64,000 bases of DNA. Origin: Maribacter halichondriae (GTDB lineage: Bacteria > Bacteroidota > Bacteroidia > Flavobacteriales > Flavobacteriaceae). Below the pieces are notes generated by a model. That model saw nothing but the letters and a program-made list of their open reading frames with translations, had not been told where the DNA came from and searched no databases. Both the position numbers and the translations under genes were made by a program. Where the stretch lies: positions 1,357,001-1,421,000 of the forward strand of contig NZ_CP107030.1 of NCBI RefSeq assembly GCF_027474825.1. Direction: 5' to 3'. Below, piece after piece: positions 10,160 to 20,856 of this stretch (the stretch's first letter is position 1; each line of letters begins with the position of its first letter).

Positions 10160-12559
10160 CTATTCCGTTCGTAAACTATTCACAGGATTCGCGTTGGCAG
10201 CCTTGATTGCTTGAAAGCTGACGGTCAACAAAGTTATTGCCAGTGCACCGACAACGGCCAGAACAAAAATCCACCACTCCAAAATGACCCGATAGGGGTA
10301 GTCTTGTAGCCAACCATTCATAACGTAGTATGAAATAGGAATGGCTATAAAACATGAAATAACGACCAGCTTCAAAAAGTCTTTGGAGAGCATATTCCAC
10401 ACGTTGAAAACGGACGCCCCTAAAACTTTTCTGACCCCGATTTCTTTGGTGCGTTGTTCGGCTACAAAAGAAGTCAACCCAAAAAGGCCAAGGCAACTGA
10501 TCAAGATGGCCAATGCCGTGAAAATTCCTGACAAGGTTCCGATGCGCTCCTCGGCCGCGAATTTTTCACCGTACTCACTGTCCACAAAATCATATTCAAA
10601 TGGTATATCAGGAAAATGTTCCTTAAAAACCCTTTCAACAATTGCGACGTTTTGACTTGCACTTTGATTCGGGTTCAATCTAAGATTGTAGTAACTAGAG
10701 TTATCAAATCTATCAAAAACATACAGCCCCTGTTTTACAGGCTCATAAGGCGATTGTGCAATCATGTCTTCCACAACACCAATAATCTTTAACGGCGGGT
10801 TGGGATCTTCTTCATCGTCATCTTTCAAAAATTTTCCAATGGGGTTTTCCATGCCCAGATATGCCTTCGCTGTCTCGTTGATGAGAATGGCTAAAGAGTC
10901 GGAGGCGAAATCCCTCGAAAAATCCCTTCCCTCAACGATTTTCAAATCCAGTGACTTCGCATATTCGGGAGAAACCTCCGTCCACGCTAAATCTTCTTGA
11001 AAACCTTCAGGTTTTCCTTCCCAGGTATACCCACCTCTATTGGACCAGATTCGTGTAGTAGGACTACTGGAAGATGACATTTCAACCACTGCGCCAGATC
11101 CAATGAACTCACTTCTCATCAAATCGTACTTACCATTGAAATCTTGACTGAACGTAGGCACTTGTATCAAGCCCTCTTTGTCATACCCGACCGGTCTGTT
11201 CTTCGCGTGGTTGATCTGCTGCATCACGATTACGGTACCGATGATAAAGGCCACGGATACCGTAAATTGAAGCACCACCAATATTTTTCTGGGCAGGCCG
11301 GCATACTTACCTGCTTTGAAGGTTCCTTTTAAAACATCAACGGGTCTAAACGAGGATAGATATAGGGCAGGATAACTACCCGCCACTAGGGCCGTGAACA
11401 GAATGAAAGCCAACGAAATCAACCAAAAAACCCCGCTGCCCCAAGGGAAGGAAATCTCCTTTCTAGATAGTTCGTTAAATCCGTTCAAGGACAGTAACAC
11501 AATCAAAACCGCTAGGATAAAAGCAAAGGCAACCACTAAGAAAGATTCACTCAAAAATTGATTGATCAATTGCCTTCTTTGGGAACCGATCGACTTTCTG
11601 ATACCAACCTCCTTAGCGCGTTTTTCAGATCTTGCCGTACTCAGGTTCATAAAGTTGATACAGGCCAAAAGCAATACGAAAGCCCCGATGATTCCGAAGA
11701 GCCAGACATATTTTATTCTTCCGCCCACCTGTTTACCATTTTCAAAATTGCCATGTAAATACCATTCTTCCATGGGAAAAAGAAAAATTTGCGGGTTGAA
11801 CTCTGCTGTATCTTCATTCAAGTCTTTTTTGACATTTCGAATGGTTTGGCTGACTTTTTCCATACTCGCATTGGCCTCAAGTTTCACGAACATTTGAAAC
11901 GAGTTGTTGCCCCATTGGTCTTCGGCATTCTTGACCCATTCCCTTGAAGCAAGATATTGGTCCCAGGGAATAATATATTTCGTATCGTTAAAGGTATTGT
12001 TGACGGGGATATCTTTATAAACCGAGGTAACCATCAAATCATACTGGTTACTGACCTTGACGACTTTTCCGATAGGGTCTTGCATACCAAATAATGCTTC
12101 AGCGGTTGATTCAGAAAGCATAATGGAATTGACCTCCCTAAGGCCGTCTTTTTCTCCCTTAAGAATTTGTAGCTCCAAAAGTTCCGGGGCTTCCCTTTGC
12201 ATATAATTGCCCGTTCGGGAAAGATTGGTTTCATTGTATTTCAGATAAAGATCACTAGTCCACGATGACATGACCAAATGTTCGAAATTATCACCATACC
12301 CATCGCGCAGCGCTTTTTCCAAAGGTCTAGGAATTGCGGGACCTGTGCCCGTATTTCCATTAAAGGTCTGTGATTGATAGACCTGCGCAATCTTTTCCTG
12401 GTTTTCGAAGTAACTGTTATGCGACAATTCGTCTACGACCCATAATCCGATAAGAAGGGTTACGGCCATACCGAGAGCAAGGCCGCCGATATTGATAGCT
12501 GAATAACCCTTGTTCTTCTTCAGGTTTCGCCAGGCGATTTTCAGATAGTTTTTAAACAT
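10160..12559 (-). CDS. MacB/FtsX-type ABC permease, array copy 5
   Basis: 799 residues, starting MFKNYLKIAWRNLKKNKGYS and ending NPVNSLRTE. Coupling motifs AKEVGIRKSIGSQRRQ and TKEIGVRKVLGASVFN are intact. Its first periplasmic domain is distinctive (QTFNGNTGTGPAIPRPLEK near residue 70, many aromatic and asparagine residues) and the second contains an acidic run DDDEEDPN near residue 600. It is the last gene before the 254-bp internal gap, so it may end the first transcription unit, although I see no convincing terminator in that gap. Confidence 0.87.
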   Translation of the reverse strand: MFKNYLKIAWRNLKKNKGYSAINIGGLALGMAVTLLIGLWVVDELSHNSYFENQEKIAQVYQSQTFNGNTGTGPAIPRPLEKALRDGYGDNFEHLVMSSWTSDLYLKYNETNLSRTGNYMQREAPELLELQILKGEKDGLREVNSIMLSESTAEALFGMQDPIGKVVKVSNQYDLMVTSVYKDIPVNNTFNDTKYIIPWDQYLASREWVKNAEDQWGNNSFQMFVKLEANASMEKVSQTIRNVKKDLNEDTAEFNPQIFLFPMEEWYLHGNFENGKQVGGRIKYVWLFGIIGAFVLLLACINFMNLSTARSEKRAKEVGIRKSIGSQRRQLINQFLSESFLVVAFAFILAVLIVLLSLNGFNELSRKEISFPWGSGVFWLISLAFILFTALVAGSYPALYLSSFRPVDVLKGTFKAGKYAGLPRKILVVLQFTVSVAFIIGTVIVMQQINHAKNRPVGYDKEGLIQVPTFSQDFNGKYDLMRSEFIGSGAVVEMSSSSSPTTRIWSNRGGYTWEGKPEGFQEDLAWTEVSPEYAKSLDLKIVEGRDFSRDFASDSLAILINETAKAYLGMENPIGKFLKDDDEEDPNPPLKIIGVVEDMIAQSPYEPVKQGLYVFDRFDNSSYYNLRLNPNQSASQNVAIVERVFKEHFPDIPFEYDFVDSEYGEKFAAEERIGTLSGIFTALAILISCLGLFGLTSFVAEQRTKEIGVRKVLGASVFNVWNMLSKDFLKLVVISCFIAIPISYYVMNGWLQDYPYRVILEWWIFVLAVVGALAITLLTVSFQAIKAANANPVNSLRTE

Positions 12560-12629
12560 GATTGATGATTTTGATTGATGTTACTTTTAAACCATTCTTA
12601 TATAAAGACTCGACAAATGTCAAAAAGTT

Positions 12630-15058
12630 TCACTCTGTGCGTAAACTTTTTACAGGATTTGCCATTGCTGATTTAAACGATTGAAAACCTACCGTCAATA
12701 GCGTAATTGTCAGAGCACAAATGCCTGCCAATGCAAACACCCACCACTGTATATCAATTTTATACGTAAAACTTTCCAACCATCTATTCATAAAATAATA
12801 CGCCAAGGGAAAAGCGACTATGAAAGCTATCAACACCAGTTTTATGAAATCTTTGGTCAATAATCGTAAAACAGAACTAATACTTGCACCCAATACTTTT
12901 CGTATGCCTATTTCTTTTTTCTTTTGCTCCGCCACATAGGAAACCAATCCGAAAAGGCCCAAACAACTAATAAGAATGGCCAATATGGTAAACACGATTG
13001 AAATTGTGCCAAGGCGCTGTTCTTCCTGAAATAATTTTTCCACTTGCTGGTCAACAAAAGTGTATTCAAAAGGAGTTTCTGTTGTGAAGCCGTTCCATTT
13101 TGCTTCTAGATTGGCTAATAAGGTTTTGAAGTCGGTTGTTTCGGTTCGCATAACGATCCAGCCCGGACTGTCCTCATTAAAAAGTGCGATCGGGGCAATG
13201 CTTTCAGTTAACGGGGCAAAGTGATAGTCATCAACAACCCCAATAATATCGAACAATTCAGTTTCACCCTCATAGGTGCTCGCGACTTTTGATGAAAGTG
13301 CCTCTTCCATAGGAATACCAAGTGACTGCAATACCACTTTGTTCACTATGGTCTGTGTACTGTCATTGGGTCTAAAATCCCTGCCTGCAATCAGCTTCAT
13401 ACCTACTGTATTCATATATCCGGGACTCATTCCACTGTAATGTATCAGTGTCAGCTTGGTAGGATCTTCACCTGGTAAATGTCCTCCGAAATCTCCAAAA
13501 ATCCGCTGTGAAGGATAGCTGTTGGCCCCAGCAATATCTTTCACCCCCGAAACCGAAGCAAACTGATCTTTAATAGCATCAAATCGGCTAAAAGTTTCAT
13601 AGGTACCCAAGCGTATGGCCAGTAGATTTTCTTGCTGGTAGCCCAAATCTTTGTTTTGCCCAAAACGCACTTGTTGAACTATAATGATTACGGCCACAAT
13701 TAGAGAGGTGGATACGATAAATTGAAAAATGACCAAAGCCCTTCTGAATCCTGCTCCTCCGGATGCCACTTGTGCAAGCCCTCCTTTTAATGCATTAATA
13801 GGTTTAATGGCCGAAAGTATCAATGCCGGGTAGACTCCTGCCAAAAGTCCGGTAATTAATGACAATGCAAATAACAATACTATAATCTTAGTGTTGAAAA
13901 TATCGAAAATGCCCAAATCGCTTTGTCCAAGTTCATTGATAAAAGGAAGCAACACTATGCCCAAGGGAATACTGATAAGCGTGGCAAAAAAGGTTAGTAA
14001 CAGGGACTCTCCCAAAAATTGATAGATAAGCGAGCTTTTGTTAGCGCCGACCACTTTTCTAACTCCTATTTCCTTAGCTCTTTTATTGGCAAAAGCTGTT
14101 CGCAAATTGATGAAATTTATACAAGCGACTGCCAATATAATGCCCGCCAGAATAAGTAGGGTATACAAAAAACCGATTTCTGAAACCTTATCCAGTTGTG
14201 GAGCTATTCCTTTGGAATATAAGTGTATATCCGTTATAGGTTTTAAAAACAAGGTCTTTTCGAACCCCGTTTGCTTTAAATCTTTGGCGCCCCGTCTCTG
14301 TAAAAATTCAGGAAATTTTTTTCCAAACCGACAGCACTTGTGCCGGCAGTCAGTTTCACATAGCTGTAAACAAAGTTTTGGGTGGCATAGTTCTGATTGT
14401 TCATCACAAATTGACCAACACCTGGGGTGTTCATACTAATAAGATAATTGGGGTTGAGATGGGTCTTACCAAAATCATCTTTAAAAACCGCCGTAACCGT
14501 TTTATCACTAGCCTGCTCACCAGCGCCAATAACTACGCTTTTATTCAGTGCATTTTGGCTTCCGAAGAGTTTTTTCGCCAAAGTAGAAGAAAGCACGATA
14601 GAATTTGGCGAATCTAAAGCAGTACTTGCCGAACCTTCTAACAATGGGTAATCAAATACTTTGAAGAAAGTAGAATCTGCAACATAACCTCTTTTGGCAT
14701 AATGGCTTTCGGTAGACTCGGACAACCGAATAGGTGATTCGAATTGTTCCATATAAACAATGCGGCAAACTTCTTCAACTTCTGGAAAATCCTCTTTTAA
14801 GGCAAAGGCGATAGGAGGGCTGGCAGCTGGAGTATTGGTCTCTGGGCTATTGCCGCTTAAATGCTTTATTTTAGTTTGAACGCGATAAATTGAATCTGCA
14901 TCAGTATAATGGGTGTCATAACCCATTTGGGCCAGTACATATACTAAAATACAGAGGCAACTTGCTATACCCACAGTAAGCCCAAGCAAGTTTATACCTG
15001 TTTGCAATTTGTTCTTGGTCAGATTTCGCCAAGCGATTTTTAGATAGTTTTTGAACAT
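12630..15058 (-). CDS. MacB/FtsX-type ABC permease, array copy 6, with one frame break
   Basis: Two open frames together make one permease: 15058-14276 gives the N-terminal 260 residues (MFKNYLKIAWRNLTKNKLQ, first membrane segment, most of the periplasmic domain) and 14252-12630 gives the rest, ending NPVKSLRTE. The break lies at a run of seven T on the plus strand (14316-14322). One more base turns the coding strand into GAA AAA AAA TTT CCT and joins LEKKFPEFL to QRRGAKDLKQ without a gap; the corrected length is 809 residues, matching its siblings. I treat it as one gene. A sequencing undercall is the simplest reading. True phase variation or -1 slippage at this A7 tract is possible, in which case the array would have seven working full copies. 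Confidence 0.8.
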
Positions 15059-15129
15059 GATTGATGAGTTTTGATTGATGTTGCTTTTAGACCGTTCTTA
15101 ATTAAAGACTCGACAAATGTCAAAAAGTT

Positions 15130-17544
15130 TCACTCTGTACGTAAACTTTTTACCGGGTTGGTCAGTGCGGCCTTGATAGATTGAAAACTTACGGTAATCA
15201 GGGTGATTCCGACAACAATAATTCCAACCAAAACAAAGGTCCACCAATTGATACCAACATTATAGGCAAAACCTTGCAACCACTTATCCATTGCCCACCA
15301 AGCGATTGGAAATGCAATCAATGTGGCGATTAAAACCAATTTGACAAAGTCTTTCGAAATCATCCGTACAATGTCGGTTATATTCGCGCCCATAACTTTT
15401 CGAATACCTATTTCGGACTTCCTTCTGGCTACGGTCAAGGTGGCCAATCCGAATAATCCCATGCATGATATGAATATGGAAAGAATCGAAGCAATGTTGA
15501 CAACACTCTTTGACCTCAATTCATTTTGATATTGTGCGGACAAAGCTTCATCCAAAAAGGAATATTCAAATTCTTGCCCAGGATTGGTTTTTTCCCAGAT
15601 GTTCTTCAATGTCGCAATAGTAAAGGTCATATTTTGTGCCTCAAGCCGCACTGAAACCCTTGGCTGTGTCGTGTGTTGTAATTCAGCATTTTCCACGTGC
15701 TTAAAAATCGGATCTAGATTTATAGTCAACAGTAGGGGCTCAATACTATTGCTCAAAGACTCGAAATTAAAGTCTTTCATCACCCCAAGAATTGTAATGT
15801 CAAACTTATCGAAAGATTTACCAATCGGATTTTGAAGACCAAATCGCTTCACAAATGTTTCGTTTACCAATACTCCGTTTTGAGCGTCGCTGGCATTCCC
15901 TAAAAGAAAATCCCTTCCTTCGGTAATTTGAATATTGTGTGTTTTAAGAAACCCTGGATCCACACTGTTAACAACAAATTCGCGGTATGTATTTTTCCCA
16001 TCGGTAAAACCAGCATTAATCCAACCGTTCTGGGCAAAACTGAGCATCGACCGCGAAGCATCGGCTACCATAGGTTGTTTTTTAAGTTCAGCAACATACA
16101 ATTGGGCAAAAGTATCGGCCTCATCTCCTGACATATTCGTTGGTACAACAACTATAGCGTCTCTTTGATACCCGAGATCTTTGTTGACCAAAAAATCTAT
16201 TTGCCTTCCGATCATCAAGGTGCCAATAAGCATAACAATAGAAGCCACGAATTGTGTTACAACCAAACTTTTTCCGAAAAGTCCCATTGAAGCACCTTTC
16301 ACCATTCTACTTCTTAGAACCTCGATAGGATTGTATTTCGAAAGTACTATGGAAGGATAGATTCCTGCTATCAGCGCAATAAATACAATCAAACCAAGTG
16401 TGATCAACCAAAAGCTTAAGTCAAAATTGATGTAAAGAAATTTACCTGTAAGGGAGTTGAAGGTGTCTTGAAACAAAAAGGCCAGAAATACACCAACCAA
16501 GACTGCCATAATCGTAATCAATAAAGCCTCACCCCAAAACTGGTGAACAATTTGCTTACGGAAAGCCCCCAATGCTTTTCTTACCCCTACTTCGGTCGCC
16601 CTTGAAAAAGAACGGCCGACGGACAAGGTCACAAAGTTGATACAGGCCAATAACAATATTAAAAATCCAATTGTGCCCATTACATAGGCATATTTCGGGT
16701 TTGAAATGGGTTCAAGACCTGGGGGCAAAGAATGATCAAGATGTATTTCTGATATGGGTTGTAGATGAATAAAAAACGTGCCTTCTTCATAATTATCACC
16801 CAAATATTGTTTTATGATTGTTGGGAATTTATCTTCTAATCGTGCGGCGGACTGATTGGGTTTTAGCAGCAGGTACGATTCAACTACGACATTGAACCAA
16901 CTCTCTCTCGCCCTTTCACTAAAAAACAAGGCTTCATTTTCAAGAGAAACCAGCATTTCGAATTGAATACTCGATTCTTGAGGAGGATTGGCCGCAATCG
17001 CCGAAACCTCAAAGAATCTAACTTCTTCATCAAACTCCACAGAAAGTGATTTGCCAATTGGATTCTCTTCACCAAAATATTTTTTTGCAGAAGCTTCTGA
17101 AAGGATAATCGAATTTGTGCTTGAAAATGGAGCGGAGGCATTGCCCTCTAGAAGCTCAAAATCAAATAGTTGAAAAAAGGCAGGGTCGACAGCCCTGACC
17201 TCTTCATTGAATTCGGATTCATTCCTTTTTACAAGGGCATTAAAACGATAAACCCGGCTACCATCTTCAATTTCTGGGTAATTGCTTTTTAACACATTCA
17301 TCATCGAGACAGGAGTCGTCGTATTTACGAATTCCTCTTTAGGCCCATAATTTTCATCTTGCCATACCCTATAGATCCTATCAGTGTTTGAATGAAACCG
17401 ATCATAACTGAATTCATTTTTGACATACAGCGCTATTAGGATAAAACAACATACACCAACAGCGAGTCCTGATATGTTTATCAATGAATAACCTCGATTT
17501 TTAAGGAGGTTTCGCCAAGCGATTTTTATATAGTTTTTAAACAT
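15130..17544 (-). CDS. MacB/FtsX-type ABC permease, array copy 7
   Basis: 804 residues, starting MFKNYIKIAWRNLLKNRGYS. The first coupling motif is altered to ATEVGVRKALGAFRKQ and the second is KSEIGIRKVMGANITD, still recognisable. It ends NPVKSLRTE. The spacer to copy 6 (15059-15129) is nearly the same as the one between copies 6 and 5 (12560-12629), including GACTCGACAAATGTC before the stop codon region, which shows that gene-plus-spacer units were duplicated here. Topology follows the array pattern: one N-terminal membrane segment, three central, one, then three C-terminal. Confidence 0.87.
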   Translation of the reverse strand: MFKNYIKIAWRNLLKNRGYSLINISGLAVGVCCFILIALYVKNEFSYDRFHSNTDRIYRVWQDENYGPKEEFVNTTTPVSMMNVLKSNYPEIEDGSRVYRFNALVKRNESEFNEEVRAVDPAFFQLFDFELLEGNASAPFSSTNSIILSEASAKKYFGEENPIGKSLSVEFDEEVRFFEVSAIAANPPQESSIQFEMLVSLENEALFFSERARESWFNVVVESYLLLKPNQSAARLEDKFPTIIKQYLGDNYEEGTFFIHLQPISEIHLDHSLPPGLEPISNPKYAYVMGTIGFLILLLACINFVTLSVGRSFSRATEVGVRKALGAFRKQIVHQFWGEALLITIMAVLVGVFLAFLFQDTFNSLTGKFLYINFDLSFWLITLGLIVFIALIAGIYPSIVLSKYNPIEVLRSRMVKGASMGLFGKSLVVTQFVASIVMLIGTLMIGRQIDFLVNKDLGYQRDAIVVVPTNMSGDEADTFAQLYVAELKKQPMVADASRSMLSFAQNGWINAGFTDGKNTYREFVVNSVDPGFLKTHNIQITEGRDFLLGNASDAQNGVLVNETFVKRFGLQNPIGKSFDKFDITILGVMKDFNFESLSNSIEPLLLTINLDPIFKHVENAELQHTTQPRVSVRLEAQNMTFTIATLKNIWEKTNPGQEFEYSFLDEALSAQYQNELRSKSVVNIASILSIFISCMGLFGLATLTVARRKSEIGIRKVMGANITDIVRMISKDFVKLVLIATLIAFPIAWWAMDKWLQGFAYNVGINWWTFVLVGIIVVGITLITVSFQSIKAALTNPVKSLRTE

Positions 17545-17579
17545 GATTGTTGTTTTTGATCGAGGATGATTTTTCTATT

Positions 17580-20015
17580 TCATTCGGTACGCAGGCTTTT
17601 TACGGGATTTACAATCGCGGCTTTAATACTCTGATAACTCACAGTAATAATCGAGATGACCACGGCCAAAAAAGAGGCCAAAACAAACACCCAGACCCCT
17701 ATTTCAATGCGGTACGAAAAGTCTTCGAGCCATTTGTTCATCGCAAACCAACCTAAGGGCAGTGAAACAAGAATGGCAATGCCCACCAGTTTTAGAAAGT
17801 CTATTGAAAGTTTGTATGAAATCTGACTTACGCTTGCTCCGAGCACCTTTCTTATGCCTATCTCTTTGGTACGTTTTTCAGCGTTAAAGGCAGCCAACCC
17901 GAAAAGACCTAAACAAGCAATTAAAATGGAAAGCGCAGTAAAGATGAAAAATATGCGACCCAATCGCTGTTCTGACTGATATGTGTCATTAAATGAGTCC
18001 TCCATAAAATAATAATCAAATGGTTGACCAGGCGCTACTTTATTCCAAATACCCTCAATGCCAGCCAATGCTTTTGAAAAATCTCCAGATTCCAATTTAA
18101 CCGCCAGCGCGTATGCTCTATCGGTCAGGTGAAGGCTTAAAGATTCTATTTCTGCCCTAAAAGGTGAAAAATGAAAATCTTTAACAACGCCGATAATGGT
18201 ATAATACTCGGGATTCTCATCTCCCATATCTGGGGTATAGCGCTTACCTATTGCCTCCTGTGGCGAAATTCCCATGACTGATACAGCAGATTCATTCACA
18301 ATGATACTGGTAGAATCACTCTTGAAATTGCGATCGAACTCCCTCCCCGCAATAATCTCAAAGTCCATTGTCGACACATAATCAAAATCAACTCCCCATC
18401 GTTGCATACTAACAGCATTTTCTTGGTCGGTTAGTCCTTCTTCTGGTGCAAAAGTAGAATCAGATCTAGATGATGGTGTTGGGAAATAACTGCTCAAGGT
18501 GGCATTTTCAACGTAACTTAATTTTTTTACCTCTTCTTTGAAAGATTCGGCTTGATTGCCAAGGGAAAAAGCATCGTTGACTATCAAAACCTGATCTTTT
18601 GAAAAACCAAGGTCTTTATTTTGAATGTAATCTAATTGTTGATATACCACCAGTGTGCTTATAATTAAGAACACCGAAATAGCGAATTGGAAAATTACCA
18701 ATCCATTTCGAACTTTACTTCCTCCAAGGCTGTTGTTACCCGTGCCTTTTAGGACCTTAACGGGAATGAATTTAGACATAAAGAAAGCAGGGTAACTACC
18801 AGAAAATAGTCCTAGTAAAATACCAGATCCAACTAAAATCAACCAGAAAAATGGATTTGCATAAGGCATAGAAATATCTTTGTCAGCTAGATCATTGAAT
18901 AAGGGAAGGAGTATAATCGCCAAAATAATTGCTAGTAATAACGACCCAAAAGAAACCAAGCCCGATTCGATTAAAAACTGTCTTATGAGCTCGCCCCTAT
19001 TTGACCCCAAGGTTTTACGAATACCGACTTCCTTCGCCCTTTTCAGGGAATGTGCCGTCGAAAGGTTCATAAAATTTACACATGCTAAAACCAAAAGAAA
19101 TATGGCAATAAATGAAAGTATATAAATACTTTGAATATCATTGTTACCACTTATTTCGGCTACCCTATCAGACTTTAGATGAATGTCGGTCATGGGCATC
19201 GTGCTATATATCAAATAATTGCCCGCCGCTTTAAATTGTTCTTCCGTAATACCCGGCATAAACTGCTGTACCCCAGGAACAACATACTTGCCTAAAAAAC
19301 CTCTTAACGGTTGTTGTATGTCTTCGATATTCGCCGATGGAATCAGCTTGATATACGTTTGATAATTATTACTTCCCCAATTCACAATGCGCGAATCTTC
19401 GTATCCAGACATCGCCATAAAAACTGTATGGTCTCTTAAAAATGAATTTTGAGGAAAGTCAGCTATTACCCCAGTTACTGTATACGAGTCATCATTATCT
19501 AAAATTAAGGTTTGACCGATTGCGTCATTGCTGTTAAAATGTTTTTCAGCAGCAGATTTGGTCAAAATCAATGTGTTGGGTGATTTTAGGGCCGTTTTAA
19601 TATCCCCGGATAATAACGCTAACCCGAACATTTTAAAGAAAGTTGAATCGACGAAAGTAGTCTGCAATTCCTTAATGTTTGCTTCTGTACCTGTTTTACG
19701 AAGCAATATACTTCCCTGTGTACGAAATCGCATGGCCAATTCAACCTCGGAGAAATCGTTTTGTACAGTTTCAGCCATAGGGGCTGGGGTTACCGCAAAC
19801 TTTCGACCATCCCCTCCGAATTTAATATCTGCATGAATGCGATGTATACGTTCGGCATCGGCAAACATGGTGTCGTAACTTAGTTCGTCATGAATATATA
19901 ATGAAATAAGTAAACCTCCAGCAATACCGATAGCTAGCCCGAAGGTATTCAGAAAAGTAAAAAAGGGTTGTTTTTTAAGACTTCTCCAAGCAATTTTTAA
20001 ATAATTCTTGTACAT
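17580..20015 (-). CDS. MacB/FtsX-type ABC permease, array copy 8 (first after the ATPase)
   Basis: 811 residues, start MYKNYLKIAWRSLKKQPFF. It is the closest relative of copy 3 along its whole length; for example both read DTMFADA.RIHRI in the first periplasmic domain and HSLKRAKEVGIRKTLGSN in the first coupling loop. C-terminus NPVKSLRTE. It is the permease gene nearest the ATPase (20096-20791), with an 80-bp spacer that contains an inverted repeat, so it may be the ancestral partner from which the tandem copies arose. Role: transmembrane part of a MacB-like tripartite or periplasm-facing transporter; substrate unknown. Confidence 0.88.
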   Translation of the reverse strand: MYKNYLKIAWRSLKKQPFFTFLNTFGLAIGIAGGLLISLYIHDELSYDTMFADAERIHRIHADIKFGGDGRKFAVTPAPMAETVQNDFSEVELAMRFRTQGSILLRKTGTEANIKELQTTFVDSTFFKMFGLALLSGDIKTALKSPNTLILTKSAAEKHFNSNDAIGQTLILDNDDSYTVTGVIADFPQNSFLRDHTVFMAMSGYEDSRIVNWGSNNYQTYIKLIPSANIEDIQQPLRGFLGKYVVPGVQQFMPGITEEQFKAAGNYLIYSTMPMTDIHLKSDRVAEISGNNDIQSIYILSFIAIFLLVLACVNFMNLSTAHSLKRAKEVGIRKTLGSNRGELIRQFLIESGLVSFGSLLLAIILAIILLPLFNDLADKDISMPYANPFFWLILVGSGILLGLFSGSYPAFFMSKFIPVKVLKGTGNNSLGGSKVRNGLVIFQFAISVFLIISTLVVYQQLDYIQNKDLGFSKDQVLIVNDAFSLGNQAESFKEEVKKLSYVENATLSSYFPTPSSRSDSTFAPEEGLTDQENAVSMQRWGVDFDYVSTMDFEIIAGREFDRNFKSDSTSIIVNESAVSVMGISPQEAIGKRYTPDMGDENPEYYTIIGVVKDFHFSPFRAEIESLSLHLTDRAYALAVKLESGDFSKALAGIEGIWNKVAPGQPFDYYFMEDSFNDTYQSEQRLGRIFFIFTALSILIACLGLFGLAAFNAEKRTKEIGIRKVLGASVSQISYKLSIDFLKLVGIAILVSLPLGWFAMNKWLEDFSYRIEIGVWVFVLASFLAVVISIITVSYQSIKAAIVNPVKSLRTE

Positions 20016-20053
20016 GATGATTGATTTTGATTGATGAACAAACTTTCCCGTAA

Positions 20054-20086
20054 AGACCTGTCGGGTTTTTAAAACCGAACAGGTCT
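20054..20086. repeat. Inverted repeat between ATPase and first permease gene
   Basis: AGACCTGTCGGGTTTT (20054-20069) and AAAACCGAACAGGTCT (20071-20086) are inverted with two mismatches in 16 positions and a one-base loop. It resembles dispersed palindromes with an AGACCTGTC core that I know from flavobacterial genomes. Located inside an otherwise compact operon, it could attenuate transcription and lower permease expression relative to the ATPase; there is no T-run, so it is not a typical intrinsic terminator. Confidence 0.7.
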
Positions 20087-20095
20087 AGACACTAC

Positions 20096-20791
20096 TTATA
20101 TCATTGCCCCGATCTTTCTATTATGGCTTTCGGTAACAATTTGCCCATCAAAAAGATTGACCACTCGATGTGCATAATGCGAATCGTGGTCCGAGTGTGT
20201 TACCATCACAATAGTGGTGCCTTCTTGGTTCAATTCTGTTAACAGGTTCATTACCTCGGTGCCGTTTTTGGAGTCAAGGTTACCTGTTGGCTCATCCGCG
20301 AGAATCAATTTCGGATTTGTAACTACGGCTCTTGAAATTGCCACCCTTTGTTGTTGGCCTCCCGAAAGCTGATGCGGAAAATGTTTTTCCCTGTGGGCTA
20401 TTTTCATACGCTCCAAGACTTTCATCACTTTTTCCCTGCGTTCGCTCTTTTTCATTTTGAGGTAGATAAGGGGCAATTCGACATTCTCGAATACGGTTAA
20501 CTCATCGATGAGGTTAAAGCTCTGAAAAACAAAGCCCAAATTTCCTTTCCGTAGTTCCGTGCGTTGACGTTCTTTGAGTCCGGCTACTTCATGTCCTGCA
20601 AATTGGTAACTGCCTTCTGTGGGGTTGTCCAACATACCGATTATGTTCAGAAGGGTCGATTTACCACAACCTGAAGGCCCCATTATAGCAGTGAATTCGC
20701 CATCTTCAACTTTTAGATTTACATTGTTCAGTGCCAAAGTTTCTACTTCCTCGGTTCTAAAGCTCTTTTTTAAGTTTTGAATTTGTATCAT
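20096..20791 (-). CDS. ABC transporter ATPase, LolD/MacB type
   Basis: 231 residues, a complete stand-alone nucleotide-binding domain: Walker [10 protein letters not shown] (about residues 38-46), Q-loop in [10 protein letters not shown], signature LSGGQQQR, Walker B LILADEP followed by TGNLDS, and H-loop VTHSD. The sequence places it in the LolD/MacB family of ATPases that energise FtsX-like permeases from the cytoplasm. It is the only ATPase among the eight to nine permease genes of this locus, so it is inferred to serve all of them. It lies between the hlyD-like gene (66-bp spacer) and permease copy 8. Confidence 0.95.
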   Translation of the reverse strand: MIQIQNLKKSFRTEEVETLALNNVNLKVEDGEFTAIMGPSGCGKSTLLNIIGMLDNPTEGSYQFAGHEVAGLKERQRTELRKGNLGFVFQSFNLIDELTVFENVELPLIYLKMKKSERREKVMKVLERMKIAHREKHFPHQLSGGQQQRVAISRAVVTNPKLILADEPTGNLDSKNGTEVMNLLTELNQEGTTIVMVTHSDHDSHYAHRVVNLFDGQIVTESHNRKIGAMI

Positions 20792-20856
20792 TTTTCGATT
20801 GATTTTAGTTGTTATAATTAAAGACTTACGTATTCTTATTTAGTGACGGTTATATG

